Shown here: in pieces, positions 41,865 to 49,852 of the stretch | Layout of the letters: every line of letters begins with the position of its first letter | Numbering within the stretch: position 1 is the stretch's first letter | From: JAGXKT01 sp964531695 | Lineage (GTDB): Bacteria; Planctomycetota; Phycisphaerae; SM23-33 | Length of the DNA: 64,000 nucleotides | NCBI GenBank assembly: GCA_964531695.1 | Contig: CAZHEH010000002.1 | Coordinates: 1-64,000, forward strand | Direction: 5' to 3' | Translations under genes and position numbers: made by a program | The notes under the pieces: model-generated | Database searches by the model: none | Told to the model about the DNA's origin: nothing | The model's input: the letters and a program-made list of their open reading frames with translations, nothing else

Positions 41865-44282
41865 TCATTGGGGCGGGGCACGCCGCTTCGAAGCCCGCGA
41901 CGCTTCTCGCAATGCTTCCAATTCGGCCCGCTCGGCACGGGTGAGCCGGTAGCCGCTTTCCATCTCCCCCCGCACGGCGTCGATCCGCTCGGCGGCGTCC
42001 AGTTGCTCGACAAGCCGCTCGCGTCGGTCCGCCGCGAGCAGCAGCCGCGCGAGGCGCAGTCGCAAGCGGGCGTCCTGCGGGTCGAGCGTTACGGCACGAC
42101 TCATGTACTCGATCGCCGACTCGGCCAACGGCCCGTCCATTGGCAAGCCGTCCCCGCAAGCCGTATCCGAGAGTGCCGCTACTCGTTCCCGGCGAAGGCC
42201 GACGTCTGCGGGAGATGCGAGCAGGCGGCGCTGCAACTCGGTGAGCCGCCGGCCGGCATCGCCGCCGGTCTCCAGCAGCCGCCGCCACGCGAGCGACGCG
42301 GCCAGGGCATGATGCGGGGCGTCCAGCGGATCGCGCCGGCACGCCTGCCGCGCGGCCTGAAGGGCTGCCTCCGTGCGACCGGCTACGGCGAGCGCCCTCG
42401 CGGCATCCGCGGCCGAGACGGGGTCCAGTGGGTCCGCCGCGGCCGCGGCCCGAGCCCGATCTGCGGCCAGGAGCGGCCGGCCGGCAGCGAACGCTGCCGC
42501 CGCCGCTTCGGTGTGCCCGCTCCGGCGGAAGACCGGCCACCAAAGCAGCGAGACGGCCGCGAGGACGGCCGCCACCGCCCCGAGGGCCTTGGGCACTGCC
42601 AGCCGGTCCAGCCGCCACTCGCCGGCCCGCGTCCGGGCGAGCACCGCGCCCGACGCCACCCAGAAGAGCATGCCCGTCGCGGGCACCCACAAGCTGAAGG
42701 TGATGGCGTTGTGCAGCACGAACGCCGCCAGCGCGCAACCCAGCGTGATGCGAACCGCTCGTGAGCTTGCGGCACGCTCGATCCGTTCGCCGCCCGTCCA
42801 CCATGCCAGCAGCAGGCAGGCCGCCAAGGCGGCGGCGGGCAGCAGCGCGTCGACCACGAACGGGGCAAGGGCGGAGCCGGCGTGGCTGAACACGAACCGC
42901 GCGAGCAGCACGACGCCCGCCAGCCCCGCCGCGATCGCAGCCGGGCGGCCCGCGCCGCTGGGCGATTCGCGCGGCTTCGGCTCGTCCCGCGGTGCCGGCC
43001 GTGCGAGGCATACCAGCACCGCCGCCAGGATGCCAACGTACAGCGCGCCGCCCGGCAGGCCGTATTGGGCGGCCGCGTGGACGACGAAGTTGTGCGGCAT
43101 CTTGACCGCTTCCTCGCCCTCGATGCGACGATGCTGCGTGTAACCGGAGTCGAAGTTCGCCGGTCCGGTGCCCAAAAGCGGGCGACTCCGCACGACCTCG
43201 GCCCCCGCGGTCCAGTAGTACCACCGGAAGGTCAGCGTCTTGCTCGGCAGGCGGTCGTGCGTCAGGCCGTAGGCGGCCGTGCCCGCCGCGCCGGCGAGGA
43301 CGGCCGCGGCGACCACGGCGACGGCCGACCATCGCCGCCGCGCGATCCATCGGCCGAACACCGCCAGCAAAGCTGCGGCCATAGCGCCCACGCACGCGGC
43401 CAGAACGGCGCCGCGGCTGTGGGTGAAGGCGAGCACCGCGGCCACGCCGGCAGCCCCGGCGGCCGTGACGATCCCCGCCAGAGTGGGCAGGTGCAGCTCG
43501 TCCTTCGCGGCCCGCTCCCGCCACGCCGCCAGGGAGCGCCGCGCCGCGCCGAGCTTACCCGCCGCCAGGCCCGCCGAGGCGCCCAGCAGCACGATCAGCA
43601 TGGAGCCGAACGCGTTGGCCAGCGGCAGGTAGCCGCGCAGGGCCGGGTCTCTGGCACGATCGTAGAAGATCGTCGCCCGGTGCGAGCCGGGCCGGATGCC
43701 GGCCTGCTCGTACGCGGCGGCCGGGTCCGACGCGAATTGCTCCAGGTCCATCGGCCGCTCGATGAAGTGCTGGAAGGCGCCCTTGGCGGCCATCGTCACG
43801 CCGAGCGCCGCCAGCACTGTGACCGCCCAGGCGAAGCGCCGCCGCGAGGTGCAAAGCTGCATGGCCAGCAACCCCGCCATCAGAAGCGAAACCTGCTCGA
43901 TCCATGCGTCGAGCGCGGAGCGCACGTCTGACGCCATCAGCGCCGAGCCGAAGGACCACGCCGCGAACAGCCCGACCGGGACGGCGAGCCAGCCGTATCG
44001 GACGCGAAGCCGCTTCCGGGCCGCGGCGGCCGCCGCCCACATCGCACCGGCCGCAAGGATTGCCGCGGCGAAGGTCACCCGCGCCAGCTCGGCCCGCGCG
44101 CTCGCTCGGGTGGGACCGAGCTGCGAGGCGTCCGTCGGCGGCGAAGCCAGAACGGCCGTGCGGTAGGGCACTTCGCCCAGGTGCACCCGTGCGACGAGAC
44201 AGCCCAGCAGGACCCAGAAGGCGGCGGCCTCCAGCAGCCGGGCCGTCCGGTTCGGCTCGGGCTCGTCCTCCGAGCGCCTCAT
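41865..44282 (-). CDS. O-antigen ligase/polymerase-like membrane protein with TPR tail
   Basis: The ATG at 44282 overlaps the upstream gene stop by 4 nt and has GGGAAGGG upstream; it gives 805 residues. About twelve membrane segments cover 20-510. The Wzy/WaaL-type motif HNFVVHAAAQYGLPGGALYVG occurs in the large periplasmic loop region, after YTQHRRIEGEEAVKMP. The C-terminal 270 residues are soluble and TPR-like (AAVDPLDPVSAADAARALAVAGRTEAALQ). Such enzymes join or polymerise glycans on lipid carriers. It is the last gene of an operon with a WecA-like transferase and a DUF4416 protein. Confidence 0.82.
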   Translation of the reverse strand: MRRSEDEPEPNRTARLLEAAAFWVLLGCLVARVHLGEVPYRTAVLASPPTDASQLGPTRASARAELARVTFAAAILAAGAMWAAAAAARKRLRVRYGWLAVPVGLFAAWSFGSALMASDVRSALDAWIEQVSLLMAGLLAMQLCTSRRRFAWAVTVLAALGVTMAAKGAFQHFIERPMDLEQFASDPAAAYEQAGIRPGSHRATIFYDRARDPALRGYLPLANAFGSMLIVLLGASAGLAAGKLGAARRSLAAWRERAAKDELHLPTLAGIVTAAGAAGVAAVLAFTHSRGAVLAACVGAMAAALLAVFGRWIARRRWSAVAVVAAAVLAGAAGTAAYGLTHDRLPSKTLTFRWYYWTAGAEVVRSRPLLGTGPANFDSGYTQHRRIEGEEAVKMPHNFVVHAAAQYGLPGGALYVGILAAVLVCLARPAPRDEPKPRESPSGAGRPAAIAAGLAGVVLLARFVFSHAGSALAPFVVDALLPAAALAACLLLAWWTGGERIERAASSRAVRITLGCALAAFVLHNAITFSLWVPATGMLFWVASGAVLARTRAGEWRLDRLAVPKALGAVAAVLAAVSLLWWPVFRRSGHTEAAAAAFAAGRPLLAADRARAAAAADPLDPVSAADAARALAVAGRTEAALQAARQACRRDPLDAPHHALAASLAWRRLLETGGDAGRRLTELQRRLLASPADVGLRRERVAALSDTACGDGLPMDGPLAESAIEYMSRAVTLDPQDARLRLRLARLLLAADRRERLVEQLDAAERIDAVRGEMESGYRLTRAERAELEALREASRASKRRAPPQ

Positions 44283-45376
44283 GCCCTTCCCGCCCCCGAC
44301 TCGAGCATGGCGATGATCGCCAGGATCGCCGCCGTCTGAATGAGCACCAGAACTGCCCCGACGGCGCCGACCCGCGGCAGCAGGCAAGCGCCCATCGCCG
44401 TTGCGGCGGTGCACAGGTAGATTGTCAGCACGGCCGTCCGCGGCTTCATCCCGCGGCGCAGCAGGCGGTGGGAGAAGTGCCGCCGGTCGCCGATCATCGG
44501 GTTGCGCCCCTCGATCACGCGGAGCAGCAGTACGCCGATCATGTCATAGAGCGGCACGGCCATGGCGACCACCGGAACGAACAACCCGTACATGATCTGC
44601 GAGCCGTCCATCTGGACGTAGGTGGTCAACGCGCTGACGACCGCCAGAAGGAAGCCGACCGTCAGGGAGCCGGCGTCGCCCATGAAGGTGCCGGCCGGCG
44701 GGAAGTTGTACGGCAGGAAGCCCGCCAGGGCGCCGATCAGCAGGCACAGCCATGCAGAAACGAACACCTGCCCCATGCTCGCCGACGCCGCCAGCAGCGC
44801 CCCGGCCGAGATGATGCCCACCCCCGCCGCCAGGCCGTCCATGTTGTCCAGGAAGTTGAAGGCATTCGTGATCGCCACGATCCACAGCACCGACGCGAGG
44901 ATGCTCAGCGTCGGACCGGCCAGCGTCAGCACGCGAACCCGCAGAATCAGCACGACCACCAGCGCCGCGCCGACCTGGGCCGCCAGCTTGACCCAGGCGC
45001 CGAGCTGCCTGCGGTCGTCCACCAGCCCGACGACGTGCAGGCCCGCGGCGCACGCGAGAATCCCCAGCGCCATCGGCGCCTTGGCCGCGGCGCCCGCGAC
45101 GTGCACTGCCAGCGCGGGAAATTGCTCCCCAAGCCAGGGGGGAATGCCTGTGGCGGCCCACACGCGTGCCAGCGCCAGCGCAAGCAAGCTCGGACCCAGG
45201 ATGGCGCAGAACACGGCCGAGCCGCCCAGTACGGGCGTCGGCCGGGCGTGGGCCTTGTGGCGAGAGGGGAGGTCCAGCATGTTCAGCCGCACGGCCAGCC
45301 GCTTGGAAAGCGGCGTCGCCATCGCCGAGATGAACAGCGAGAGCCCCGCAGCGCCCAGTGCCGCCCAGAGCATCAT
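44279..45376 (-). CDS. WecA/TagO-like undecaprenyl-phosphate sugar-1-phosphate transferase
   Basis: The 365-residue membrane protein belongs to the MraY/WecA (glycosyltransferase 4) family, which moves a sugar-1-phosphate from a UDP-sugar to undecaprenyl phosphate in the membrane. Conserved elements include DLPSRHKAHARPTPVLGG near residue 40, NAFNFLDNMDGLAAGVG with its Asp-Asn-x-Asp, and FMGDAGSLTVGFLLAV. About eleven hydrophobic segments are visible. ATGA overlaps join it to the DUF4416 gene upstream and the ligase gene downstream. It probably starts the glycan that the ligase uses. Confidence 0.92.
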   Translation of the reverse strand: MMLWAALGAAGLSLFISAMATPLSKRLAVRLNMLDLPSRHKAHARPTPVLGGSAVFCAILGPSLLALALARVWAATGIPPWLGEQFPALAVHVAGAAAKAPMALGILACAAGLHVVGLVDDRRQLGAWVKLAAQVGAALVVVLILRVRVLTLAGPTLSILASVLWIVAITNAFNFLDNMDGLAAGVGIISAGALLAASASMGQVFVSAWLCLLIGALAGFLPYNFPPAGTFMGDAGSLTVGFLLAVVSALTTYVQMDGSQIMYGLFVPVVAMAVPLYDMIGVLLLRVIEGRNPMIGDRRHFSHRLLRRGMKPRTAVLTIYLCTAATAMGACLLPRVGAVGAVLVLIQTAAILAIIAMLESGAGRA

Positions 45377-45918
45377 CTCGCCGGCTCCGTCTCCGCCGCC
45401 CGGAGCGAGTTCCGGGCGCGGCTCAGGAAGGCGTCGTACCGCCCGGAGGCGTAGTCCGGGAAGGTCCAGGCCAGCGGCTCCCAGTGCCCTCGGCGATACA
45501 GAAGCGTCACCTCGGCCCAGACGCCGTCGGCCAGGTAGATGCGATGGGCGAAGTTCTTCATGCTGGCCAGCACGAGCTTCGCCGGCTCGATCAGACCGGG
45601 GTCCAGGTTGATCGGCCGGGGTGGGCCTTCCGGGCGGCGGCGGGCGAACTCCGCCTCGATCGCGTTGGTGACGTGCTTGGCACGGGCCAGGACGCCCGGC
45701 AGGACGGGGCGCTCAAACGCCGCGAAGCGGCGATACAGCCGGTCGCCCATCTGTGGCTCGTAGTAGTCGGTGAGGTCGAAGTCCATGAGGTCGCTGAGCA
45801 CGTCCGCCGGGCCGAACTCCGGGGCCAGCGAGGCCAGCGCCTCATCGAACAACGCGGGGTCGGCGGAGAGCATCCCGCAGATGAGCTTCACCGGCGGTGG
45901 CGGTGCGGGTTCGGCCAT
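45373..45918 (-). CDS. DUF4416 family protein
   Basis: The 181-residue protein has no signal peptide or membrane segment. It matches the DUF4416 family by its pattern: VKLICGMLSADPALFDEAL, FDLTDYYEPQMGDRLYRRF, INLDPGLIEPAKLVLASMK and HRIYLADGVWAEVTLLYRRG. The function is unknown. The family is frequent in Planctomycetota and Deltaproteobacteria-type genomes. It lies upstream of the WecA-like gene with a 4-nt overlap. Confidence 0.85.
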   Translation of the reverse strand: MAEPAPPPPVKLICGMLSADPALFDEALASLAPEFGPADVLSDLMDFDLTDYYEPQMGDRLYRRFAAFERPVLPGVLARAKHVTNAIEAEFARRRPEGPPRPINLDPGLIEPAKLVLASMKNFAHRIYLADGVWAEVTLLYRRGHWEPLAWTFPDYASGRYDAFLSRARNSLRAAETEPAR

Positions 45919-45980
45919 GCGGCGATTGTCTCCCGCGCGCGGCGCGCTGTCAACGATGCCGGGCGCCCCCGTCCGGGCAG

Positions 45981-46271
45981 CTATCCCTCTGGGGTCGAGT
46001 CGCGCCTCCGCCCCTTGCGCCCCATGACCACGACGACGACGATGCCCCCGATGCCGATGACCACCGGCACGGCCACCCAGACCAGCCAGCCGTAGGACTC
46101 CTGCGACCCCTGCCGGTCCCACGCGGGCCGCGGCATCGCCACGGGACCCACCGCCGAACCGGCGGGAGGGCCGCCCAGGTCCGCGCGCGTCGGCGCCGGC
46201 GAGCCCAGAACGCAAACAGCCAATACCCCGGCCGCGATCCACCCAAGCAACCTGCTGCCCAGCGGCTTCAT
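45981..46271 (-). CDS. Small envelope protein with C-terminal membrane anchor
   Basis: The 96-residue product begins with a signal peptide (LLGWIAAGVLAVCVLGSPAPTRAD) and ends with a second hydrophobic segment (WVAVPVVIGIGGIVVVVVMG) followed by a basic tail RKGRRRDS. Such a two-segment layout suggests a protein that stays in the membrane with a short Pro/Gly-rich extracytoplasmic loop. I recognise no family. It lies 62 nt upstream of the DUF4416 gene on the same strand and divergent from trxB. Confidence 0.5.
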   Translation of the reverse strand: MKPLGSRLLGWIAAGVLAVCVLGSPAPTRADLGGPPAGSAVGPVAMPRPAWDRQGSQESYGWLVWVAVPVVIGIGGIVVVVVMGRKGRRRDSTPEG

Positions 46272-46355
46272 GATACCGCTCCCATTTCCCTTGCGAATCT
46301 GCCGGGCGGATTCTACGCCCGAATCCGCGATGCTGCAAGATGTTGCGGCGGCGGC

Positions 46356-46361
46356 TATAAT
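46356..46361 (+). promoter_or_regulatory. TATAAT -10 box of the trxB promoter
   Basis: A perfect TATAAT sits 42 nt before the trxB ATG. The candidate -35 (CTGCAA at 46333-46338, 17-bp spacer) matches the consensus weakly. Confidence 0.5.
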
Positions 46362-46403
46362 CGTCTGCCGGATTCATGTACCCGGCAGAACCAGGGAGAC
46401 AAC

Positions 46404-47411
46404 ATGCCTGAGAACGACGTTCGCGACGTGATTATCGTCGGCGGGGGGCCGGCGGGCTTCGCGGCCGCCCTGTACACGGCCCGCGACCGCTACGACACAC
46501 TCCTTCTGGAGAAGAACGGCCTGGCCGGCGGGCAGATCCTGCTGACCGAGAAGGTGGAGAACTACCCCGGCTACGTGCAGGTCGGCGGGCCGGAGCTGAT
46601 GCAGCGGATGCAGGAGCAGGTGCAGAACTTCGGCGCGGAGGTCGTGTGCGGCCAAGCCGTGACGGGTCTGCGACGGGCCGACACGGGGATCATCGAGGTC
46701 GAGGTGGGCGACGGCGAGCAGACGCACCGTGCCCGCGCCGTCATCCTCGCCCCCGGCAGCGACTACCGCACTCTCGGCGTGCCCGGCGAGGACGAGATGC
46801 GCCAGGCCACGCGAGTGAGCTACTGCGCCACGTGCGACGGCGCGTTCTATCGCGATCAGCACGTGCTGGCGGTCGGCGGCGGCAACACGGCCGTGGAGGA
46901 TGCCGTCTATCTTGCCACGCGGTTCGTCAAGAAGCTCACGCTGATCCATCGACGCCGGGAGTTCCGCGCGCAGAAGGTGCTCGTCGAGGAGCTGTACAAG
47001 GCCGCCGAGGCGCACGACGTGGACGTGAAGCTGCCGTATGTCCTGGAGGAGATCGTGCCCGACGAAAGCGGACAGGAGATCGAGCACGCCACGGTCCGGA
47101 ACGTCGAGACGGACGAGCGGGAAAAGCTGAAGGTCGACGGCGTGTTCATCTTCGTCGGCATGATTCCGAACACCGGTTGGCTGGCCGGCGCCGTCGAGAT
47201 GGACGACAACGGTTACATTGCCGCGGATCCGGTCACCATGAAGACGTCGCTGCCCGGCGTGTTCGTGGCGGGCGATTGCCGGCAGGGCGCCGCGCTGCAG
47301 CTCGCCACCGCCACCGCAGATGGCGTCGTCGCGGCGATGCAGCTCGCGCCGTACTTCCGCGACCCTGAAAGCTGGTCCGCCCGCACGGCCACCGAAGGCA
47401 GCATCTGGTAG
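46404..47411 (+). CDS. trxB: Thioredoxin reductase
   Basis: The 335-residue flavoprotein uses NADPH to reduce thioredoxin. The FAD-binding motif GGGPAG is at 13-18, the redox-active pair Cys141-Ala-Thr-Cys144 is in SYCATCDGAFYR, the NADPH motif GGGNTAVEDAVYL follows, and the second FAD motif is VAGDCRQG. The C-terminus lacks a thioredoxin fusion. Length and order are normal. It is divergent from the small envelope protein gene. It would also supply the thioredoxin needed by the ArsC in this window. Confidence 0.97.
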   Translation: MPENDVRDVIIVGGGPAGFAAALYTARDRYDTLLLEKNGLAGGQILLTEKVENYPGYVQVGGPELMQRMQEQVQNFGAEVVCGQAVTGLRRADTGIIEVEVGDGEQTHRARAVILAPGSDYRTLGVPGEDEMRQATRVSYCATCDGAFYRDQHVLAVGGGNTAVEDAVYLATRFVKKLTLIHRRREFRAQKVLVEELYKAAEAHDVDVKLPYVLEEIVPDESGQEIEHATVRNVETDEREKLKVDGVFIFVGMIPNTGWLAGAVEMDDNGYIAADPVTMKTSLPGVFVAGDCRQGAALQLATATADGVVAAMQLAPYFRDPESWSARTATEGSIW

Positions 47412-47545
47412 GGCCGTTCTGCCGGCCGTTTCTGCGGAAATTGCCTTGCCGATTCGGACGATGCCGGTAAAGTGCCACGCCAGTATCCGTACAGGCCTTG
47501 GCAGCGCGGTTCAACCAGGGTCCCGCGCTGACGGGAGACGGCGAC

Positions 47546-48526
47546 ATGCGTTTGATTGATTGGGTACAGGGCTCGTCCCGCCGACTGGCCGTGCCGTTGG
47601 CGGGCTACCCCGCCATTCAACTCACGGCGTCCTCGATCAAGCAGAACGAATTCAACGCCGAGCTGCAGGCCCGGTCGCTCTATAAGCTGGTCGAGCGGAC
47701 CGCGCCGGACGCCGTGTTCGTGATGATGGACCTGTCGGTCGAGGCGGGCGCGCTGGGCCTGCCCGTGCGGTTTCCGCTGGCCGACAGCGCCACGATCGAG
47801 TGGCATCCGGTTCGGGAGGTCTCGGACCTGAACCAGTACAAGTCCGTCGACCCGATCTACGACGGTCGCGTCTGGGTCTTCCTGGAGACGATCCGCATCC
47901 TCAAGCGGCGGTTGCCGATTCCGGTCGGCGCGTACGTCATCGGGCCGTTTACGCTGGCGGGGCTGCTGATGGGCGCCAACCAGATCGCCTTGGCGACCAT
48001 CGAGGATCCCGGCCTGGTCCACGCCACGTGTAACTTCGCCGAGCGGGTCGTCATCTCCTACGCCCGCGCTCTGCAGGATGCCGGGGCGGACATGATCTGC
48101 ATCCTCGATCCGACCTGCGTGATGCTCTCGCCCGACGCCTACGACACCTTCTGCGGCCCGCCCGTGGAGAACGCCATCCGGCAGGTCGCGTCGCCGATCA
48201 TCATCCACATCTGCGGCAACACGACGCACCTGATCGAGGCGATGTGCCGCACGGGTGCCCAGGGCCTCAGCATCGGTAATCTCGTGGATGCTCCGGGCAT
48301 CGCCCCGCGCGTGCCCGGCGAGACGGTGATCTTCGGCAACGTCAGCCCCATCGGCACGATGCTCAACGGCACGCCGGAGGACGTCCGCCGCGAGACGACC
48401 GAGCTCCTGGACAGCATGCGCGGCTACGACAACTTCGTGCCCGCCACCGGCTGCGACCTGCCGGCCGGGACGCCGCTGGCCAACATCCGGGCGTTCGTCG
48501 ATACGGTCAAGACCTACCGCGATTAG
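47546..48526 (+). CDS. UroD-family methyltransferase, MtaA/CmuA-like
   Basis: The ATG at 47546 (GGGAG upstream) gives 326 residues. The protein has the UroD/MtaA barrel. It keeps the zinc site of cobamide methyltransferases: His221-x-Cys223 in IIHICGNTTHLIEAM and Cys303 in ATGCDLPAGTPLANIRAFV. True uroporphyrinogen decarboxylases lack this H-x-C...C set. Relatives move methyl groups between methylcobamide and thiols such as coenzyme M or tetrahydrofolate. No corrinoid protein or substrate-specific methyltransferase is nearby, so the substrate is open. Confidence 0.85.
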   Translation: MRLIDWVQGSSRRLAVPLAGYPAIQLTASSIKQNEFNAELQARSLYKLVERTAPDAVFVMMDLSVEAGALGLPVRFPLADSATIEWHPVREVSDLNQYKSVDPIYDGRVWVFLETIRILKRRLPIPVGAYVIGPFTLAGLLMGANQIALATIEDPGLVHATCNFAERVVISYARALQDAGADMICILDPTCVMLSPDAYDTFCGPPVENAIRQVASPIIIHICGNTTHLIEAMCRTGAQGLSIGNLVDAPGIAPRVPGETVIFGNVSPIGTMLNGTPEDVRRETTELLDSMRGYDNFVPATGCDLPAGTPLANIRAFVDTVKTYRD

Positions 48527-48608
48527 AGCGATTCCCGGGGCCGCACCGAGGCCCGCTCGGCCGCGTCCTTCCGTCCCGCTGCGCCGGCCGACCGGGCGGA
48601 TCCCGTTG

Positions 48609-48640
48609 CCCACGGCACTCCGGTGCGCCCGTGCCGTGGG
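48609..48640. repeat. Inverted repeat, 10-bp stem
   Basis: CCCACGGCAC (48609-48618) and GTGCCGTGGG (48631-48640) are perfectly complementary around a 12-nt loop, 82 nt past the MtaA-like stop. It may act as a transcription terminator or RNA stabiliser; no U run follows. Confidence 0.6.
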
Positions 48641-48831
48641 GGTCGGGCTGGGATAGGCGCTTTCCATCAATTTCCGCGCGAAGCCGACTGGGCCTTCAAT
48701 ATCGTCGCTTTCCCGGCCGAATGAAGGAGCGGCCCATACGCGGCGGAGGTGTCTGCCCATCGCTATTTCGGCGGGAAATCCGCTCCGGCCGCGGCTCTCC
48801 GGCCTACTGTGTGCCATGCGGTGCTTCGTCA

Positions 48832-48849
48832 ATAGGTGTATACACCTAT
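48832..48849. promoter_or_regulatory. Perfect 18-bp palindrome, likely operator
   Basis: ATAGGTGTATACACCTAT is its own reverse complement and sits in an AT-richer stretch 153 bp upstream of the lysozyme-like gene. Its form suits a dimeric repressor (GntR- or TetR-type); no such regulator is encoded nearby. Confidence 0.5.
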
Positions 48850-49001
48850 GAAATCGGGTGTTTTTGCCGGCTTGACGAACCTGGCTTTGGCTATAGGATG
48901 CCCCGCCTCACGAATCAACCGCGATGTCTCCAAGCCCGCGGCCGGCCCGGGACGCCGGCGCAGCTCACCGCATCACGCGGGTCCGTATTCCGGAGAACCC
49001 C

Positions 49002-49658
49002 ATGAAACGTGCCCGAAGCATGGCCTATATGCTCGCAGGTGTGCCCTGGGTGGCTGTGGCTTTCGTGCTGCCGAGAGTCGGCCCGTCCGCCGATTCCGGC
49101 AGCCCGGCGGCTCAGTCTCCCCCGGTTCTGGCGGCGGTTGCCGAGCGTTCGGAAGCCCGGACGCCCCCGCGGCCCCGCCAACTGGCATCGGTCTCGACGC
49201 GCGTCCGCCGCCCGGCCCCCCAGGCGAAGCGGCGGACCCGCCCGGCGGCGGAGGATCTGCGCCGGCACCGGCTGCGCATGCGAGTGGGCCTGCTGCTGGC
49301 CGCGATGCGCCAGGTCGAAAGCGAGGGCCGCGATTACGCCATCGGCGACGGCGGCCGAAGCCGTGGCCCCATTCAGTTCAGCCGTGCGGCCTGGAAGGAT
49401 GCGGCCGAGCAACTCGGCGCGGAGGGCCACCCCTGGGCGAACCGCTCGTACTACACGGGCGCGTACTCGTATTCGGTGGCCCGGGTGTTCGCCTGCGCGT
49501 ACTGGCGAAAGTGGTGCCCGGAGGCCCTCGCCGCCGGCGACCTGCTCACGCTGGCCCGCGTGTGGAACGGCGGCCCGCGCGGCACGGCGAAGTCGGCCAC
49601 CTGGCGGTACTGGCACCGCGTGCGCCGGGAGATGGACCGGATCGCGGGTCGAAGCTAA
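49002..49658 (+). CDS. Lysozyme-like (transglycosylase-fold) protein
   Basis: The ATG at 49002 (GGAGAA upstream) gives 218 residues with an N-terminal membrane or signal segment (MAYMLAGVPWVAVAFVLP). An Arg/Pro-rich linker spans about 35-85. The C-terminal domain begins at about 95 with LAAMRQVESEGRDYAIGDGG, where the Glu could be the catalytic acid. It continues with SRGPIQFSRAAWKDAAEQLG, YSVARVFACAYWRKW and LTLARVWNGGPRGT, the usual order of a lysozyme-like fold. It probably cuts or binds peptidoglycan outside the membrane. Overlapping frames in this region are less plausible. Confidence 0.7.
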   Translation: MKRARSMAYMLAGVPWVAVAFVLPRVGPSADSGSPAAQSPPVLAAVAERSEARTPPRPRQLASVSTRVRRPAPQAKRRTRPAAEDLRRHRLRMRVGLLLAAMRQVESEGRDYAIGDGGRSRGPIQFSRAAWKDAAEQLGAEGHPWANRSYYTGAYSYSVARVFACAYWRKWCPEALAAGDLLTLARVWNGGPRGTAKSATWRYWHRVRREMDRIAGRS

Positions 49659-49852
49659 GCGACCTCTGATACGCTCGTAGCGGTCATGCCGTCCGCATCC
49701 GCCCTGGCGGCGTCCGGCTGCGGCGACTTGCGCGTCTGCGTCGCGGAGATTCGACCATGCCGTTGGATCGCCTGTGTTTCGGCGCTTGGGCGCTCGGCCG
49801 TCTCGCCTGATCTCGCCCGGGAAGACCGTTCTGAACCGGGTTGCCGGCGCCA

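Larger units (their letters stand above)
48527..49001. other. Gene-free stretch with hairpin and palindrome
   Basis: No protein gene is supported between the MtaA-like gene and the lysozyme-like gene; frames open here are out of phase with the latter. The stretch contains the 10-bp-stem hairpin at 48609-48640 and the 18-bp palindrome at 48832-48849, and its GC content falls around 48830-48900. It probably holds the promoter of the lysozyme-like gene. Confidence 0.45.

Noticed and set aside
48836..49669. Overlapping frames in the lysozyme-like region
   Set aside because: Only the frame starting at 49002 has a membrane or signal segment and a lysozyme-like domain; the others are Pro/Arg-rich.
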